Positions 14,707 to 25,642 of a stretch of 64,000 nt of DNA are shown piece after piece. The notes below the pieces were generated by a model, which had not been told where the DNA came from, did no database searches, and worked only from the letters and a program-made list of their open reading frames with translations. How positions within the stretch are numbered: the first letter of the stretch is position 1; the number at the start of each line of letters is the position of its first letter. This stretch comes from Dyadobacter sp. CECT 9275 (GTDB lineage Bacteria > Bacteroidota > Bacteroidia > Cytophagales > Spirosomataceae). The stretch covers positions 407,001 through 471,000 of the forward strand of contig NZ_CAJRAF010000001.1 of the NCBI RefSeq assembly GCF_907164905.1, read 5' to 3'. Both the position numbers and the translations under genes were made by a program.

Positions 14707-17700
14707 TTATTCCCCGGTAGTTACTTTAATTTTCAGGCCTTCACTATGGGCTGTAAATTCGGGGGCATACATACATTGAATGGTGGTGATACCGTTACTG
14801 AAATCTCCTGCGTGTGAAACAAACAGTGGATATTCAAAGACATAGGTCCCTTTTACAAGTGAACCGAAGAAGAAATTTGTACTGGCGTCTTTGGTACTTT
14901 CGTAGTAACCCAGGCCACCCTGCCATTTAAATCCGCTCAATACATTGACAGGCTCAAGCGCGGAAGCACGCATATCTTTCAGGTGAACGTATTCCATATC
15001 CCGGTCAGCGCGTAGTTCGATCCTGACTTTTATTTTATCACCTACACGAAGTATATCGCCTTCATTTACCGGGGTAAGCAGGGGGCCTGTATCTGTGTTT
15101 TTTTCGACAAACAGTTTTTTCGAAATTTTCAGCGGAGTTTCGGAAAAGGTAATTTTATCCAGATCTTCAAAATACTGCCAGTAAATAGCGCCCCAAGTTG
15201 GCGTACCAGCGGTAGCCGCCCCACCTTTGTTGATGATTTGGATATTCCCCATTTCAGCTTTTATATGATCAGCATCAATGGTCTTTTTAAAATAACCGGT
15301 TCCCGCTTCTGACCGGTCATTTTCGGTGCTTATTTCCGTATCCCCGAGTTTTATCGTCGTCGTTTTTTCTTCGGCAAGCCAGTCGGTTCCCTTAAGTAAC
15401 AGGGCGTAACAGGCTTCGGCAGTAGCTTTGGTACTTTCCCAGTTATTGGTTTGTTTGTTTTTCAAGAGCCAGGTTTTTAAGTCATCCACCGTTTTATTAT
15501 CGTTGCTAATCTCCTGAAACGCTTCTATCAGCAGCGCCTGTCGTTCAATGGGTGCCTCGTCCCATCGCCAGCCACGTTGGGTGGTTTTCCAGTACATGCC
15601 CAGTTCGTCGTGATAAATGGCAGTTTCTTTCAACGACCGGAGTATTGCCTCCGAAACTGCTTTGTTTCCGGTCCGGTGCAGGGCCAGCGCAATAAGCCCC
15701 TGGCCATACTTTGACTGGAAGGTCCAGGTGAGTCCTGCCCGTTCTGTGAAATAACGGAAGGCCTTTTGTGATTCGGACGGGACCTTATCATCCGGATAAA
15801 AGCTGCGCATGTAGAGATACTGAAGTGCTGACGCTCCCGGAATATAAGTTTTCAGGTCAGCCCGATCATGGATGAGTTTGTCATAATCCGCTTTTATTTT
15901 TTTGTCAAGATAACGTAAGGCCGCTTGCACGATAGCACTGAGATAATCTTCCTGGTTTTTTTGCACCGATGACGTCTTGCGTAAATGCCCGATTCCGGTA
16001 AGGATATACTGTGTCATATAACGGTCAGACGGGCCGCCTTTAAACCAGACAAATGCGCCTTCTGAATTTTGCATCTGCCTGAGCTTGTCGTATGCATTGC
16101 TAAGTTCATTATTCATACGGACGAGGTCAAACAGCAGAGCGATATTCTTTTTCTGCTCCGTTTCTGTTTTGGCTGCCAGTACCCATGGTGTTTCTTCCAG
16201 CAGGACCGATTTCAGCTCCTGATTTTTATGAAGAGCACTTAGCAGGGCTGTGGTATCAGTTTTTTGCCAGGATGCAAATACCCGGGCAATTTTAGGTGAA
16301 CTGCCGACAATCTTCGCCGCCATGGAATTAGCATAGTAACGGTTCCAGGTTTGTTCGGCACAGTCATAGGGATACTCCATCAGGTAAGGCAGCGCCTGAA
16401 CCGCAAGCCAGGAAGGATTACTGGTATATTCCACAGTGAGCGACTGGCTCTTCAGCGTTCCGGAGTTGCCAGCGTTTATAAGTTTCTGAAGTTTGAAATC
16501 TTTGCTTCCATTTCCCCGGATATGCAGCGGCAGGCTTTCGGTTACGAGCATCCTGTTAGAAAGCACGGGGACAATGTTTTCTTCTCCATCAGCCCTGTTC
16601 CCGGCCTTTGCAACCACCCGTAAGCCTATGACCTTGGTAAAACCCTGCGGAACCGACAACGGAAACTGTACCAAAATACTTTGCCCAGCCGGAACGGTAA
16701 AAGGTTTAGAAGGAACAGTATTTTGAAACAGCACATCCACGGTTCCATTACTTTCATAATCAATCAACTGAAGAGAAACAGTCCCTTTCAGTTCCTGGTC
16801 GGTGAGGTTCACTACTTTCGCCGGAAAAGTGATCCGGTCTCCCTCACGTAAGAACCGGGGAACATTAGGCTGTACCATCAGCTCTTTCTGGGTGACGATT
16901 TCTTTGGTACTATATCCCAATGCCAGTTTCGGAGTATGTACCAGCGCCTGAAATTTCCAGCGTGTGAGTGCCTCGGGCATCGTGAAAGAAAATTCGATAT
17001 CTCCCTGCTTGTTCGTGACAAGATCAGGCATGAAAAAAGCGGTTTCATTGAAATTTTTACGGACGGAATTACCCGCCGGCTTTTCTGTATTTTGTACTGT
17101 CGGTAATCCTTCCGGGGTAATCAGATCCTTTTTTACACCGTACCCTACCTTCACCACTTCATTCAGTGCCTGCGGAGCAGCGTTAAATGCAATTTCATCT
17201 ACGGATGCAGACAGTGCTCTGCGTTCTACCGTTGATTTTCCTCGAACAGTAATCCAGCCAGGCGACGTGTAAACGCCATTTCTGATGAAGGTATCATAAC
17301 TTTTACTGAATGATTTGTGGTCATCCACGCCAGAGGTATACCGGATCATGGCGTTGTCAAAGGCAAAACTTTGTGAACTGTTCCAGTTAGAAAAAGTGTA
17401 GGCCTGCTGCCAAACATACGGTTTCTGCCATTGATGCGGGTAAAACTGGTCCAATGAGGCGTCGTACATACTGGCCAGCATTTCTGCGGCTATCTTTTCC
17501 TTTTGATAACCCGTAATTTTTATTTTCCATTTCTCTGTACTTCCAGGCAGCGTTTTGTCCCGGAAGGTGAGGTATTCGATGCTGAGATCCTTGTTGGTCC
17601 ATGGAACCGTTATCATCTCAGTATATTGGTATATGCGGTTGTGTTTTACAAAAATATAGTTCACGGCATATCCGCCTCTGTCGGTTTCCCTTGCCGAAAA

Positions 17701-20700
17701 ATCAAAGGAGCGTTTCTCATTGCTCAGGGTAAGGAAGGTATAAGGGGAAACCGAGCCTCCGGGTTTATCTGTCTTGTGTATTATAAACAGATGATCAGCC
17801 GACGAGGCTATCTTAACACTTGTTTTTTCACCAGGCTCAATGGGCTGGCTGCCTTCGGCCCATATGTATTGCGGTCTGTTGAGCCGTTTAGCGGCAGGGT
17901 CTGTCAGCTCAATATATCGTATATCTCTGATTTCGTCTCCAGACCTATCTTTGCCCGTGACCTCTATTTTGTAAAACCCAGCCTGAAATCCAGCATTGAT
18001 TTCAAACTTTTTGCCTTGCGTTGATGTCCCCGTTTTTTCGAAGACAATGCCTGCCGTGGGCCAGTTTTCCGGGTCGGTTTCGTCGTTATATTCATCGTGC
18101 GGAAAGCTCGTGATAAATTCGGCTTTGGTCATCACAAACATATCGGGCCGTTGCCAATAACGTTTCCGGATGAGCCTGCTTTCAGGAATCAGTCTGGATA
18201 TTTTTACATTAACATCCGCAGCTACGAATTGTCCGTTCATATTTTCCGTTCGGATCGCCAGGGTTGTCAGGCTGTCGGCGGGAAGGGATTCGGGCGTATC
18301 TACTTTCAGAACAAGGGATTTGTAGCCGGCCGACACCGTCATTTCCCCGCTCCGGGTTTCGCCGTTGGTATCCGTAATATCCACGAATAGCTTATAGTCA
18401 AAAACGGGATCAAGCTTCTTACTGACCTTAAGATCGGGAAGGGCCTCAAACGAAACGGCAAATTTCCCATCATCGTCGGTGAGGATTTCACCATGTGTAA
18501 TCTCCAGTGGAGAAGAAGGGGGTTGCCACCAGCGTTTTGATAACCAGGGATATATGAAGCGAGGGTTCCTGATGATCCGGTAAACAACTTTTGCTCCTCC
18601 GATAGCATTTCCGGCATAAGCCATTGCCTTTCCGGAAACCCGGATGGTATCATTTACTTTGTAGGAACTTCGGAGCGTGTCAAATGTTACGGCGAATTTG
18701 GGCCTTTTGTATTCCTCCACATGGAAGTCAACCTGGTATCTGTTGTTCACCATGATGTAAAACCGGCCATTGAGTGATCCCTGCGGTAGCCTGAATGAAC
18801 CTGAGAAGCTGCCGTATTCATTAACTGTTTTGGATACTGTTTCAATGGATTCGCTGTTAGCGTTGAACAGCTGAACGTTTAGCTCCTGGGATCGATCGGT
18901 TAAGACACCATCTCCTTTACGGGCAATTCCTTTGTAGTAAACGGTCTGGCCGGGACGGTATAGACTACGGTCTGCAAAGAGGTATATGGTTTCATCGGGC
19001 AACCTGTTTCCCTGATCCCGGTAGTAGGTTTGAACAGGATATTGTAAAAAAAGCTGATCGTTTTTAAAAGTGATTTCCGGCAGAATGATCAGATTTTCGG
19101 CAAGCTTAATGGCAGGCTGTCTTTTGAAATGTCCGTTTGCATCGGTGGTGTAGGTGCTGTTCCTTTGCGGGGTGTAGCCCTGTCCGGAATAATCGTATAC
19201 ACTTTCCCATAATTTTACCTGCGCATGCGGTAATGGTTGTCCGGTATCCCGGTTTAAAACAAAAAAATCATTTTTGTTCTGTACATAACTGATGCCGGAG
19301 ACGTATAACTGTCTGGCGCCAAGCAAGGTTTTGGGGTCCTTAAAATTCGGGTCTGTACCGGTTATGAGGATATATGCCCCCACAGGCAAGCCGTCTATTT
19401 TTAATTCGGCACTGTGCTGCTGGTAATCATGGGTATCAGGCAGACGCTGGTCCCAGGTTTTGAATGGAGTAAGGGCCAAAAGGCCGTCCCAATAAGTCCC
19501 AGTGCCATTTCTGCCCGGGCTGATTTTCACGTGATCGGGAGATTTTACCAGACGGAAATATAATTTTTCGCAATTTTTAAATTCAACCCTGATCAGAAAT
19601 GGTTTTTCAGGGATGTTTACATTTTCCGCAGAAAACTGAAGAAATTTCTGGCGTATACTCCTCAACAGGTTATAAGCACTTACTCCGCCTTCGGTTTGCG
19701 GATTTTCCCGAATTATTTTTTCACAGATTTCAGCCGCTCTGACTTTTTCGTATCGGTTGGCAGAATCCTGTCCGGCCTGGTACTCATTACCAAGCAGGTC
19801 GTGCCAGGCTGCTAACAGATACCAGGCCTGGGCAGCAGCTGGCGTGTTCTGGTACTGATCTGCCACATGATTGATGGCCTGGTAATAAACCTGGTCCGAA
19901 GAGGACAGCACAGATTTTTGCCTTACATATTGCAGACGTAAAAGATCAACATCGATCAGGGCATCAGGCTTGGGGTCGTTGATATGGAAGGCAATTAATT
20001 TCTGATATAATATCAGCGCATGGTATTCCAGTGCGGTGGTATCTCTGGTTTCAAATTTCCTGTGGATAAAATCGGCCGCCGGATCATAGGCAGAAGCCGT
20101 ATTGATCTCAAATGCGTAGGCAGGTTTTTTTACATTCCGTTCGTCCGAGGAGAAGTATTGCAAAGCTTCGTGGGCCAGCAGGTCATACAGGGTAGGCCTG
20201 AGGCTTCTGGTGTTTCCGGTGATCAGTATCGGGTTGTAACGGTCGAGGGAAGTTCTTTTTAACAACTCCTCCTGAGCAATAGACTGCAGATACAGTTCCG
20301 CTATTTTATCGTGGAAATCTTCCGTGGTCCAGGTGCTGACATCATCTTTTGTAAAGTTAGATGTTTCAGTTCTTTGATAAACCTGCCAGCGAATGGTCTG
20401 ATAATAGTAAAAATATTTCTTTGCCAGCAAGCTGGTCAGGATGGATCTGGCGGGTTCGCTGTTCAGTGATATTTCGGTTTCGAGCTGTTTGATACCCTCA
20501 GGCAGGTTGTCTTCCCGGGTTTCATTCTGAAGGTCGATCAGGTACAGCACAGCCTTGATCAGTTGTGTTTCCTGTTTGTCTTTTTTTGCCAGCTGATATA
20601 TCTGGCGGACTTCTTCCAATGCAGATTGGGGCAATCCTTTTTTCAGGTGCTCCTCCATTTTTTTCCAATGAGCAGAGTAGGGGTCCGTATTCTGGCTTTG

Positions 20701-20763
20701 AGTCTTCATAGCAAAAATGCTGTTGAGAGCTAAAATCACCAGCAGCAGAAAAAACGATTTCAT
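14707..20763 (-). CDS. Bacterial alpha-2-macroglobulin with thioester motif
   Basis: The 2018-residue protein has a signal peptide, an N-terminal alpha-helical region (to about 370), a set of macroglobulin domains including MG2 (IYLFADRSLYRPGQTVYYKG at about residue 600), the A2M core (ETAFFMPDLVTNKQGDIEF), and a thiol-ester domain with YPYDCAEQT (Cys1468, Gln1471), followed by an alpha/alpha toroid with repeating YL...LARRG-like turns and a C-terminal receptor-type domain. In studied homologues the thioester covalently traps proteases, protecting the envelope. A short insert ending LNEVVKVGYGVKKDL (about 1200-1215) resembles the plug start of SusC/TonB receptors. The gene stands alone; no pbpC is adjacent, as it often is in Proteobacteria. 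Confidence 0.93.
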   Translation of the reverse strand: MKSFFLLLVILALNSIFAMKTQSQNTDPYSAHWKKMEEHLKKGLPQSALEEVRQIYQLAKKDKQETQLIKAVLYLIDLQNETREDNLPEGIKQLETEISLNSEPARSILTSLLAKKYFYYYQTIRWQVYQRTETSNFTKDDVSTWTTEDFHDKIAELYLQSIAQEELLKRTSLDRYNPILITGNTRSLRPTLYDLLAHEALQYFSSDERNVKKPAYAFEINTASAYDPAADFIHRKFETRDTTALEYHALILYQKLIAFHINDPKPDALIDVDLLRLQYVRQKSVLSSSDQVYYQAINHVADQYQNTPAAAQAWYLLAAWHDLLGNEYQAGQDSANRYEKVRAAEICEKIIRENPQTEGGVSAYNLLRSIRQKFLQFSAENVNIPEKPFLIRVEFKNCEKLYFRLVKSPDHVKISPGRNGTGTYWDGLLALTPFKTWDQRLPDTHDYQQHSAELKIDGLPVGAYILITGTDPNFKDPKTLLGARQLYVSGISYVQNKNDFFVLNRDTGQPLPHAQVKLWESVYDYSGQGYTPQRNSTYTTDANGHFKRQPAIKLAENLIILPEITFKNDQLFLQYPVQTYYRDQGNRLPDETIYLFADRSLYRPGQTVYYKGIARKGDGVLTDRSQELNVQLFNANSESIETVSKTVNEYGSFSGSFRLPQGSLNGRFYIMVNNRYQVDFHVEEYKRPKFAVTFDTLRSSYKVNDTIRVSGKAMAYAGNAIGGAKVVYRIIRNPRFIYPWLSKRWWQPPSSPLEITHGEILTDDDGKFAVSFEALPDLKVSKKLDPVFDYKLFVDITDTNGETRSGEMTVSAGYKSLVLKVDTPESLPADSLTTLAIRTENMNGQFVAADVNVKISRLIPESRLIRKRYWQRPDMFVMTKAEFITSFPHDEYNDETDPENWPTAGIVFEKTGTSTQGKKFEINAGFQAGFYKIEVTGKDRSGDEIRDIRYIELTDPAAKRLNRPQYIWAEGSQPIEPGEKTSVKIASSADHLFIIHKTDKPGGSVSPYTFLTLSNEKRSFDFSARETDRGGYAVNYIFVKHNRIYQYTEMITVPWTNKDLSIEYLTFRDKTLPGSTEKWKIKITGYQKEKIAAEMLASMYDASLDQFYPHQWQKPYVWQQAYTFSNWNSSQSFAFDNAMIRYTSGVDDHKSFSKSYDTFIRNGVYTSPGWITVRGKSTVERRALSASVDEIAFNAAPQALNEVVKVGYGVKKDLITPEGLPTVQNTEKPAGNSVRKNFNETAFFMPDLVTNKQGDIEFSFTMPEALTRWKFQALVHTPKLALGYSTKEIVTQKELMVQPNVPRFLREGDRITFPAKVVNLTDQELKGTVSLQLIDYESNGTVDVLFQNTVPSKPFTVPAGQSILVQFPLSVPQGFTKVIGLRVVAKAGNRADGEENIVPVLSNRMLVTESLPLHIRGNGSKDFKLQKLINAGNSGTLKSQSLTVEYTSNPSWLAVQALPYLMEYPYDCAEQTWNRYYANSMAAKIVGSSPKIARVFASWQKTDTTALLSALHKNQELKSVLLEETPWVLAAKTETEQKKNIALLFDLVRMNNELSNAYDKLRQMQNSEGAFVWFKGGPSDRYMTQYILTGIGHLRKTSSVQKNQEDYLSAIVQAALRYLDKKIKADYDKLIHDRADLKTYIPGASALQYLYMRSFYPDDKVPSESQKAFRYFTERAGLTWTFQSKYGQGLIALALHRTGNKAVSEAILRSLKETAIYHDELGMYWKTTQRGWRWDEAPIERQALLIEAFQEISNDNKTVDDLKTWLLKNKQTNNWESTKATAEACYALLLKGTDWLAEEKTTTIKLGDTEISTENDRSEAGTGYFKKTIDADHIKAEMGNIQIINKGGAATAGTPTWGAIYWQYFEDLDKITFSETPLKISKKLFVEKNTDTGPLLTPVNEGDILRVGDKIKVRIELRADRDMEYVHLKDMRASALEPVNVLSGFKWQGGLGYYESTKDASTNFFFGSLVKGTYVFEYPLFVSHAGDFSNGITTIQCMYAPEFTAHSEGLKIKVTTGE

Positions 20764-21023
20764 GGCAGTTTGTTGAATGAGTGTATCGGTAATTTTTTAG
20801 AAAACGCACTGATTGTCGGAATCGGTAATGTTTGGCATAACTTATTCGTTTTTATACCAGGAGCAAGCTTTGCCGGATAACAATAATATAACGCAGAAAG
20901 GTGGTTACGGCAAAGTATAAATAGGGAGTTTACACTTTGTACTTTATATATTACCTTTAATTATCCTGAATTATAAAATATAAAATTTTAAAAAACTAAT
21001 AGTACTGAACCCTTTTTTATGTC

Positions 21024-22088
21024 ATGCGTACAGTTTTGTTGATTGGTGGAATCATAATTGCGTTGGTGCTGGGGAAGCTGTTTATTTTCTCAAAACCAGG
21101 GAAGGAGTCTTCTGAGAGTGGAAAGGGTGGAAGTAAAAGTGCGGGAAGGTCTGGTGGAGCGGTGCCTGTGAATGTGTATGTGATTGGGCGTGAATCCATT
21201 GAGAATGAAATATTTGCTTCCGGAACGGTGCTGCCGAATGAAGAGGTGGACCTGAAAGCTGAAATATCCGGAAGGCTGATCAAGCTTAACATAAGGGAGG
21301 GTTCTGTCATATCAAAGGGACAACTGATTGCAAAAATAAACGACCGCGACTTGAAAGCACAGCTGCAGAAAGTGGAATATAACCAGGATCTGGCACGCAG
21401 GATTGAAGGGCGGCAGAAAAAACTGCTGAATGTGGAGGCAATCAATTTGCAGGATTACGATGTAACCACCAACGACATCAGGGTACTGGATGCTGAAAAA
21501 GAAGTCATTGAATCGCAACTGGAAAAGACGGAAATAAGGGCACCTTTCAGCGGAAAAATAGGACTCAAGAATATTAGCGAGGGTGCTTATCTGGCTCCCG
21601 GAACCTCCATCGTTACCATTGTGCAGAGCAATCCCGTAAAGATTGACTTCACGGTTCCTGAAAAATATGCCGCGGATATTCATGTAGGCAGCCTGATCAA
21701 ATTTAACATGGATGGAGATGGCGGAACCTATACGGCGAAGGTAGTGGCACTGGACCCCAAAGTCGATGAAACACTCAGGACCTTAAGGATACGGGCAGTG
21801 GCTCAGAATCCGGCGGGCAGGTTTGTTCCGGGTATGTTTGTGAAGGTGCAGGTAAATCTTGCAGCCAATAAGAATGCGATCATGATACCTACTGAAGCTA
21901 TTGTTCCGGTTTTGAAAGGTAAAAAGGTATACTTGGTCAGAAATGGCAAAGCTCAGGAAGCGATGGTCACTACCGGTTTGAGAACCGACACCAAAATCCA
22001 GATCATAGACGGCCTGAAGTCGGGTGACTCGCTGATCACGTCCGGTATTATTGCCATTAAAGCAGATACCCCCGTTAAAGTCAACTGA
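21024..22088 (+). CDS. RND efflux periplasmic adaptor (membrane-fusion protein)
   Basis: The 354-residue protein has an N-terminal hydrophobic anchor (residues 3-20), a Gly/Ser-rich linker, a lipoyl/barrel-sandwich half (GTVLPNEEVDLKAEISGRL...), an alpha-hairpin with coiled-coil character (about 110-160), the return half (IRAPFSGKIGLKNIS), a beta-barrel (VKIDFTVPEKYA) and a membrane-proximal domain ending DGLKSGDSLI. It links an inner-membrane pump to an outer-membrane channel. It is followed 79 nt later by the RND pump. The start choice at 21024 gives the anchor directly. Confidence 0.94.
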   Translation: MRTVLLIGGIIIALVLGKLFIFSKPGKESSESGKGGSKSAGRSGGAVPVNVYVIGRESIENEIFASGTVLPNEEVDLKAEISGRLIKLNIREGSVISKGQLIAKINDRDLKAQLQKVEYNQDLARRIEGRQKKLLNVEAINLQDYDVTTNDIRVLDAEKEVIESQLEKTEIRAPFSGKIGLKNISEGAYLAPGTSIVTIVQSNPVKIDFTVPEKYAADIHVGSLIKFNMDGDGGTYTAKVVALDPKVDETLRTLRIRAVAQNPAGRFVPGMFVKVQVNLAANKNAIMIPTEAIVPVLKGKKVYLVRNGKAQEAMVTTGLRTDTKIQIIDGLKSGDSLITSGIIAIKADTPVKVN

Positions 22089-22167
22089 AACTGGGATACC
22101 TCTGGCTTTTTGGGAATTCCGGTCCTATCAAAAAAACAGTTACTCTAAGCTAACCACCCGCTTAAAA

Positions 22168-25100
22168 ATGAGTATATCAACCTTATCAATAAAACGTCCT
22201 GTCCTGGCCATTGTGATGAACTTGCTCATCATATTGTTCGGTTTTTTGGGATACAAGTTTCTGGGAATGCGAGAATTCCCCTCCATCGATCCCCCGGTGG
22301 TATCCATCCGGACGAGTTATACCGGTGCCAACGCGGATATTATTGAGTCGCAGATTACAGAACCTCTTGAAAAACAGCTGAATAGTATAGAGGGGATTAA
22401 GTCCATCAGCTCCGTGAGCAGCCAGGGGGCCAGCCAGATCACCGTAGAGTTTGATATTGGCGTGGACATGGAACGTGCCGCCAATGATGTCAGAGACAAG
22501 GTGGGATCGGCATCCAGAACTTTACCGCTGGATATAGACGGCCCCCCCGTTGTAGCCAAAGCGGATGCCAACTCGGAACCCATTATTGTCCTTACTTTTA
22601 AAAGTGATACCCGCTCACATCTCGAGGTAAGTGATTATGCCGAAAATGTGATTGCCCAGAGATTGCAGACCATTGAGGGCGTAAGTGAGATCAGGATATT
22701 CGGGCAGAAGAAATATGCCATGAGGATTTGGATGGATCCCATCAAAATGACTGCGCTCGGGATCACGACACAAGATGTAAAAGCGGCGCTGGATAAAGAA
22801 AACGTTGAATTGCCAAGCGGGAAACTGGCCGGAAACAACACCGAGCTTATTGTGAAAACGGTGGGCCGGTTTCGTACCGAAGAAGATTTCAATGAACTGA
22901 TCATTAAGAATTCCAGTACCCAGACGATCCATCTAAAGGATATCGGATTTGCCCAGCTCGGGCCCGAAAATGAAGAAACAATACTGCGCCTGGACAATGT
23001 GCCCATGATCGGGCTGGCCATTTCACCCATGCCGGGAGCCAATTATATCAACATTGCCGAGGAAGTCAACAAGCGGATGACCGCTATCAAAAAGGAGCTG
23101 CCCAAGGATTATCAGCTGGAAACTCTCATTGATAATACCATTTTTGTAAAACGCTCAATTGAGGAGGTAGGAGAAACGTTGCTGATTGCCATTGTGCTGG
23201 TGGTTATAATCATCTATCTTTTCTTTCGTGACTGGCTTATTGCTTTCCGTCCGCTGATTGATATCCCGGTTTCATTAATCGGGACGTTTTTTGTGATGTA
23301 TGTAATGGGTTTTTCTATTAATGTACTCACCTTGCTCGCGATTGTACTGGCTACGGGGCTCGTTGTGGATGATGGGATTGTGGTCACGGAGAATATCTTT
23401 AAAAAGATAGAAGAAGGCATGAGTCCTATTGAGGCGGCGATCAAAGGAGCTAATGAGATTATTTTTGCAGTATTGTCGACCTCCATTACCCTGGCCTCCG
23501 TGTTCCTGCCGGTGATTTTCATGGAAGGTTTCGTAGGAAAACTGTTCCGGGAGTTTGGTATCGTGATTTCGGCTGCTGTACTGATCTCTGCTTTTGTATC
23601 GCTGACGCTAACGCCCATGCTGAACGCGTATCTGGTGAGAAAGACACATAAAAAGAGCTGGTTTTACGAAAAGACGGAGCCTTTCTACGAGCGGGTAACA
23701 AATAACTATCACAAAGCGCTTGCGGATTTCCTGAAGATACGCTGGGTATCTATTCCGCTTATTGCCATTACCTGCGGAATGATTTATTTCTTTGGTAAGG
23801 GTTTGCAGTCTGAGCTTGCACCGCTGGACGACAGGAACTGGTTCAGGATCAACATGACAGCCCCGGAAGGTTCCTCGTTTGAATTTACGGATAATTACGT
23901 CAAGGCTGTGAGCCAGATGATGATGGATTCCATGCCAGGGCGGAAAGGGCTGATGATGATCACGTCCCCGGGTAACTCCGGCCTCGGAGCAGCCAATACG
24001 GGCACGGGAAGGGTGGCCCTGATTGATAAAATGGAAAGAAAGGAAACGCAGCAGGAAATAGCCGATTATATCAATAAGAAATTAAAACAAATGCCTGATG
24101 CCAAGTCGTTTGTGGTACAGCAGCAAACCATTTCTGTTGATTCACGTGGAGGCTTGCCGGTTCAGTACGTGATTCAGGCTCCTGATTTTGAAAAATTGAG
24201 GTCCTATCTTCCAAAGTTTATGGAAGAAGTGTCCAATGATCCGACCTTTGCTATTACGGATGTCAATCTGAAATTCAGCAAGCCGGAACTCCAGATTAGT
24301 ATTGATCGCGAAAAAGCCAAGTCTTTGGGAGTATCGGTTCAGGATGTAGCACAAACGATGCAGCTCGCCTTTGCCGGACAGCGTTTCGGATATTTCACCA
24401 TGAACGGTCGCCAGTATCAGGTGATCGGGCAGTACGACAGAGCCAATCGGGACGAGCCGCTGGATCTGAAAAGCATGTATGTGAAAACAAATACCGGAGC
24501 CATTGTGCAGCTGGACAATATTGTAAAGGCCATGGAAGAAAGCAGTCCACCGCAACTTTTCCATTACAACCGTTACATGAGTGCCACCGTGCAGGCGGCG
24601 CTGGCACCGGGCAAAACCATCGGCGATGGTATAGCGGCGATGGACAGAATACGGGACAAACTGAACGACGAAACCATTCAGACCGCCCTGAGCGGCTCAT
24701 CGCGTGACTATGCCGAAAGTTCCTCTAACACCATGTTCTCGTTTTTCCTGGCGCTGGTTTTGATTTATTTCATCCTGGCGGCACAGTTTGAAAGCTTTAT
24801 TGATCCGTTTATTATTATGATCACGGTACCACTGGCGATTGGCGGGGCTGTATTTTCACTTTGGTTTTTTGATCAGACCCTTAATATTTTCAGCCAGATA
24901 GGGATGATCATGCTGATTGGCCTGGTAACTAAAAATGGTATCCTGATCGTCGAGTTTGCCAATCAGTTGAGGGAGCAGGGAAGGAGTATCCAGGAAGCAG
25001 CTCTGGAAGCCGCCACCTTACGTTTCAGACCGATCCTGATGACGAGCCTGGCAACCATCCTGGGCGCGTTACCCATCGCTATGGCCTTAGGTTCCGCAGG

Positions 25101-25281
25101 GAAAAGTCGTATGTCCATGGGTATTGTGATTATGGGTGGACTGTTGTTCTCGCTCGTACTGACCTTGTATGTCATTCCTGCCATGTATACCTTCCTTTCC
25201 CGGAATAAGGATTATGAAAAAATGAAAATGATCGAGCGGATCGCACACGACAGCGAGCTGGAGGAGGAAACCCACGCTTAG
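22168..25281 (+). CDS. RND efflux permease (AcrB/HAE1 family)
   Basis: I start at the ATG at 22168 (MSISTLSIKRPVLAIVMN), where family proteins begin; the open frame reaches 39 codons farther upstream. The resulting 1037 residues match the usual length of the HAE1 family. Twelve spans, the FPSIDPPVVSIRTSYTGA start of the first porter domain, GLVVDDGIVVTENI in the fourth span (the Asp pair of the proton relay) and LVTKNGILIVEFANQLREQG in the second half are present. It exports lipophilic compounds, driven by protons, with the adaptor at 21024. An outer-membrane TolC channel gene is not next to the pair, so it must use one encoded elsewhere. Confidence 0.95.
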   Translation: MSISTLSIKRPVLAIVMNLLIILFGFLGYKFLGMREFPSIDPPVVSIRTSYTGANADIIESQITEPLEKQLNSIEGIKSISSVSSQGASQITVEFDIGVDMERAANDVRDKVGSASRTLPLDIDGPPVVAKADANSEPIIVLTFKSDTRSHLEVSDYAENVIAQRLQTIEGVSEIRIFGQKKYAMRIWMDPIKMTALGITTQDVKAALDKENVELPSGKLAGNNTELIVKTVGRFRTEEDFNELIIKNSSTQTIHLKDIGFAQLGPENEETILRLDNVPMIGLAISPMPGANYINIAEEVNKRMTAIKKELPKDYQLETLIDNTIFVKRSIEEVGETLLIAIVLVVIIIYLFFRDWLIAFRPLIDIPVSLIGTFFVMYVMGFSINVLTLLAIVLATGLVVDDGIVVTENIFKKIEEGMSPIEAAIKGANEIIFAVLSTSITLASVFLPVIFMEGFVGKLFREFGIVISAAVLISAFVSLTLTPMLNAYLVRKTHKKSWFYEKTEPFYERVTNNYHKALADFLKIRWVSIPLIAITCGMIYFFGKGLQSELAPLDDRNWFRINMTAPEGSSFEFTDNYVKAVSQMMMDSMPGRKGLMMITSPGNSGLGAANTGTGRVALIDKMERKETQQEIADYINKKLKQMPDAKSFVVQQQTISVDSRGGLPVQYVIQAPDFEKLRSYLPKFMEEVSNDPTFAITDVNLKFSKPELQISIDREKAKSLGVSVQDVAQTMQLAFAGQRFGYFTMNGRQYQVIGQYDRANRDEPLDLKSMYVKTNTGAIVQLDNIVKAMEESSPPQLFHYNRYMSATVQAALAPGKTIGDGIAAMDRIRDKLNDETIQTALSGSSRDYAESSSNTMFSFFLALVLIYFILAAQFESFIDPFIIMITVPLAIGGAVFSLWFFDQTLNIFSQIGMIMLIGLVTKNGILIVEFANQLREQGRSIQEAALEAATLRFRPILMTSLATILGALPIAMALGSAGKSRMSMGIVIMGGLLFSLVLTLYVIPAMYTFLSRNKDYEKMKMIERIAHDSELEEETHA

Positions 25282-25642
25282 GACGTTTTTTGATACCGAA
25301 AATTTGGAAGGGGTTCAGTGGAATGTACATTTATGGAAAATGCATATTTCATCCCATCTAAAGCTGTTTATTGTCAAAACCAGTCATGGGTCGTCATGAA
25401 GACAGTCAGGATTCACTCTGACACGTAGCAAATAATCTTAACAGACTTTTCGGCAGGAATATACCTGATCAGGCTGCATCACCTTTGATGAAAACATATA
25501 TTAAGGAATAATGTCTGTTGCTGGGGCTACGGTCAGGTAATAGCTGATCAAACACGGGATAAGATCAATGGTGGATATATTCGGTGTTTATTTAGCTAAA
25601 ATCTTTCCAGTCAGTTGGTGAAATAGGCACTGAAATGAATGG
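25282..25642. other. Intergenic region between the RND pump and desaturase genes
   Basis: This stretch of 361 bases between two convergent genes shows no credible open frame, no strong hairpin and no tRNA-like structure. I see no trace of a TolC gene after the pump. Confidence 0.5.
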
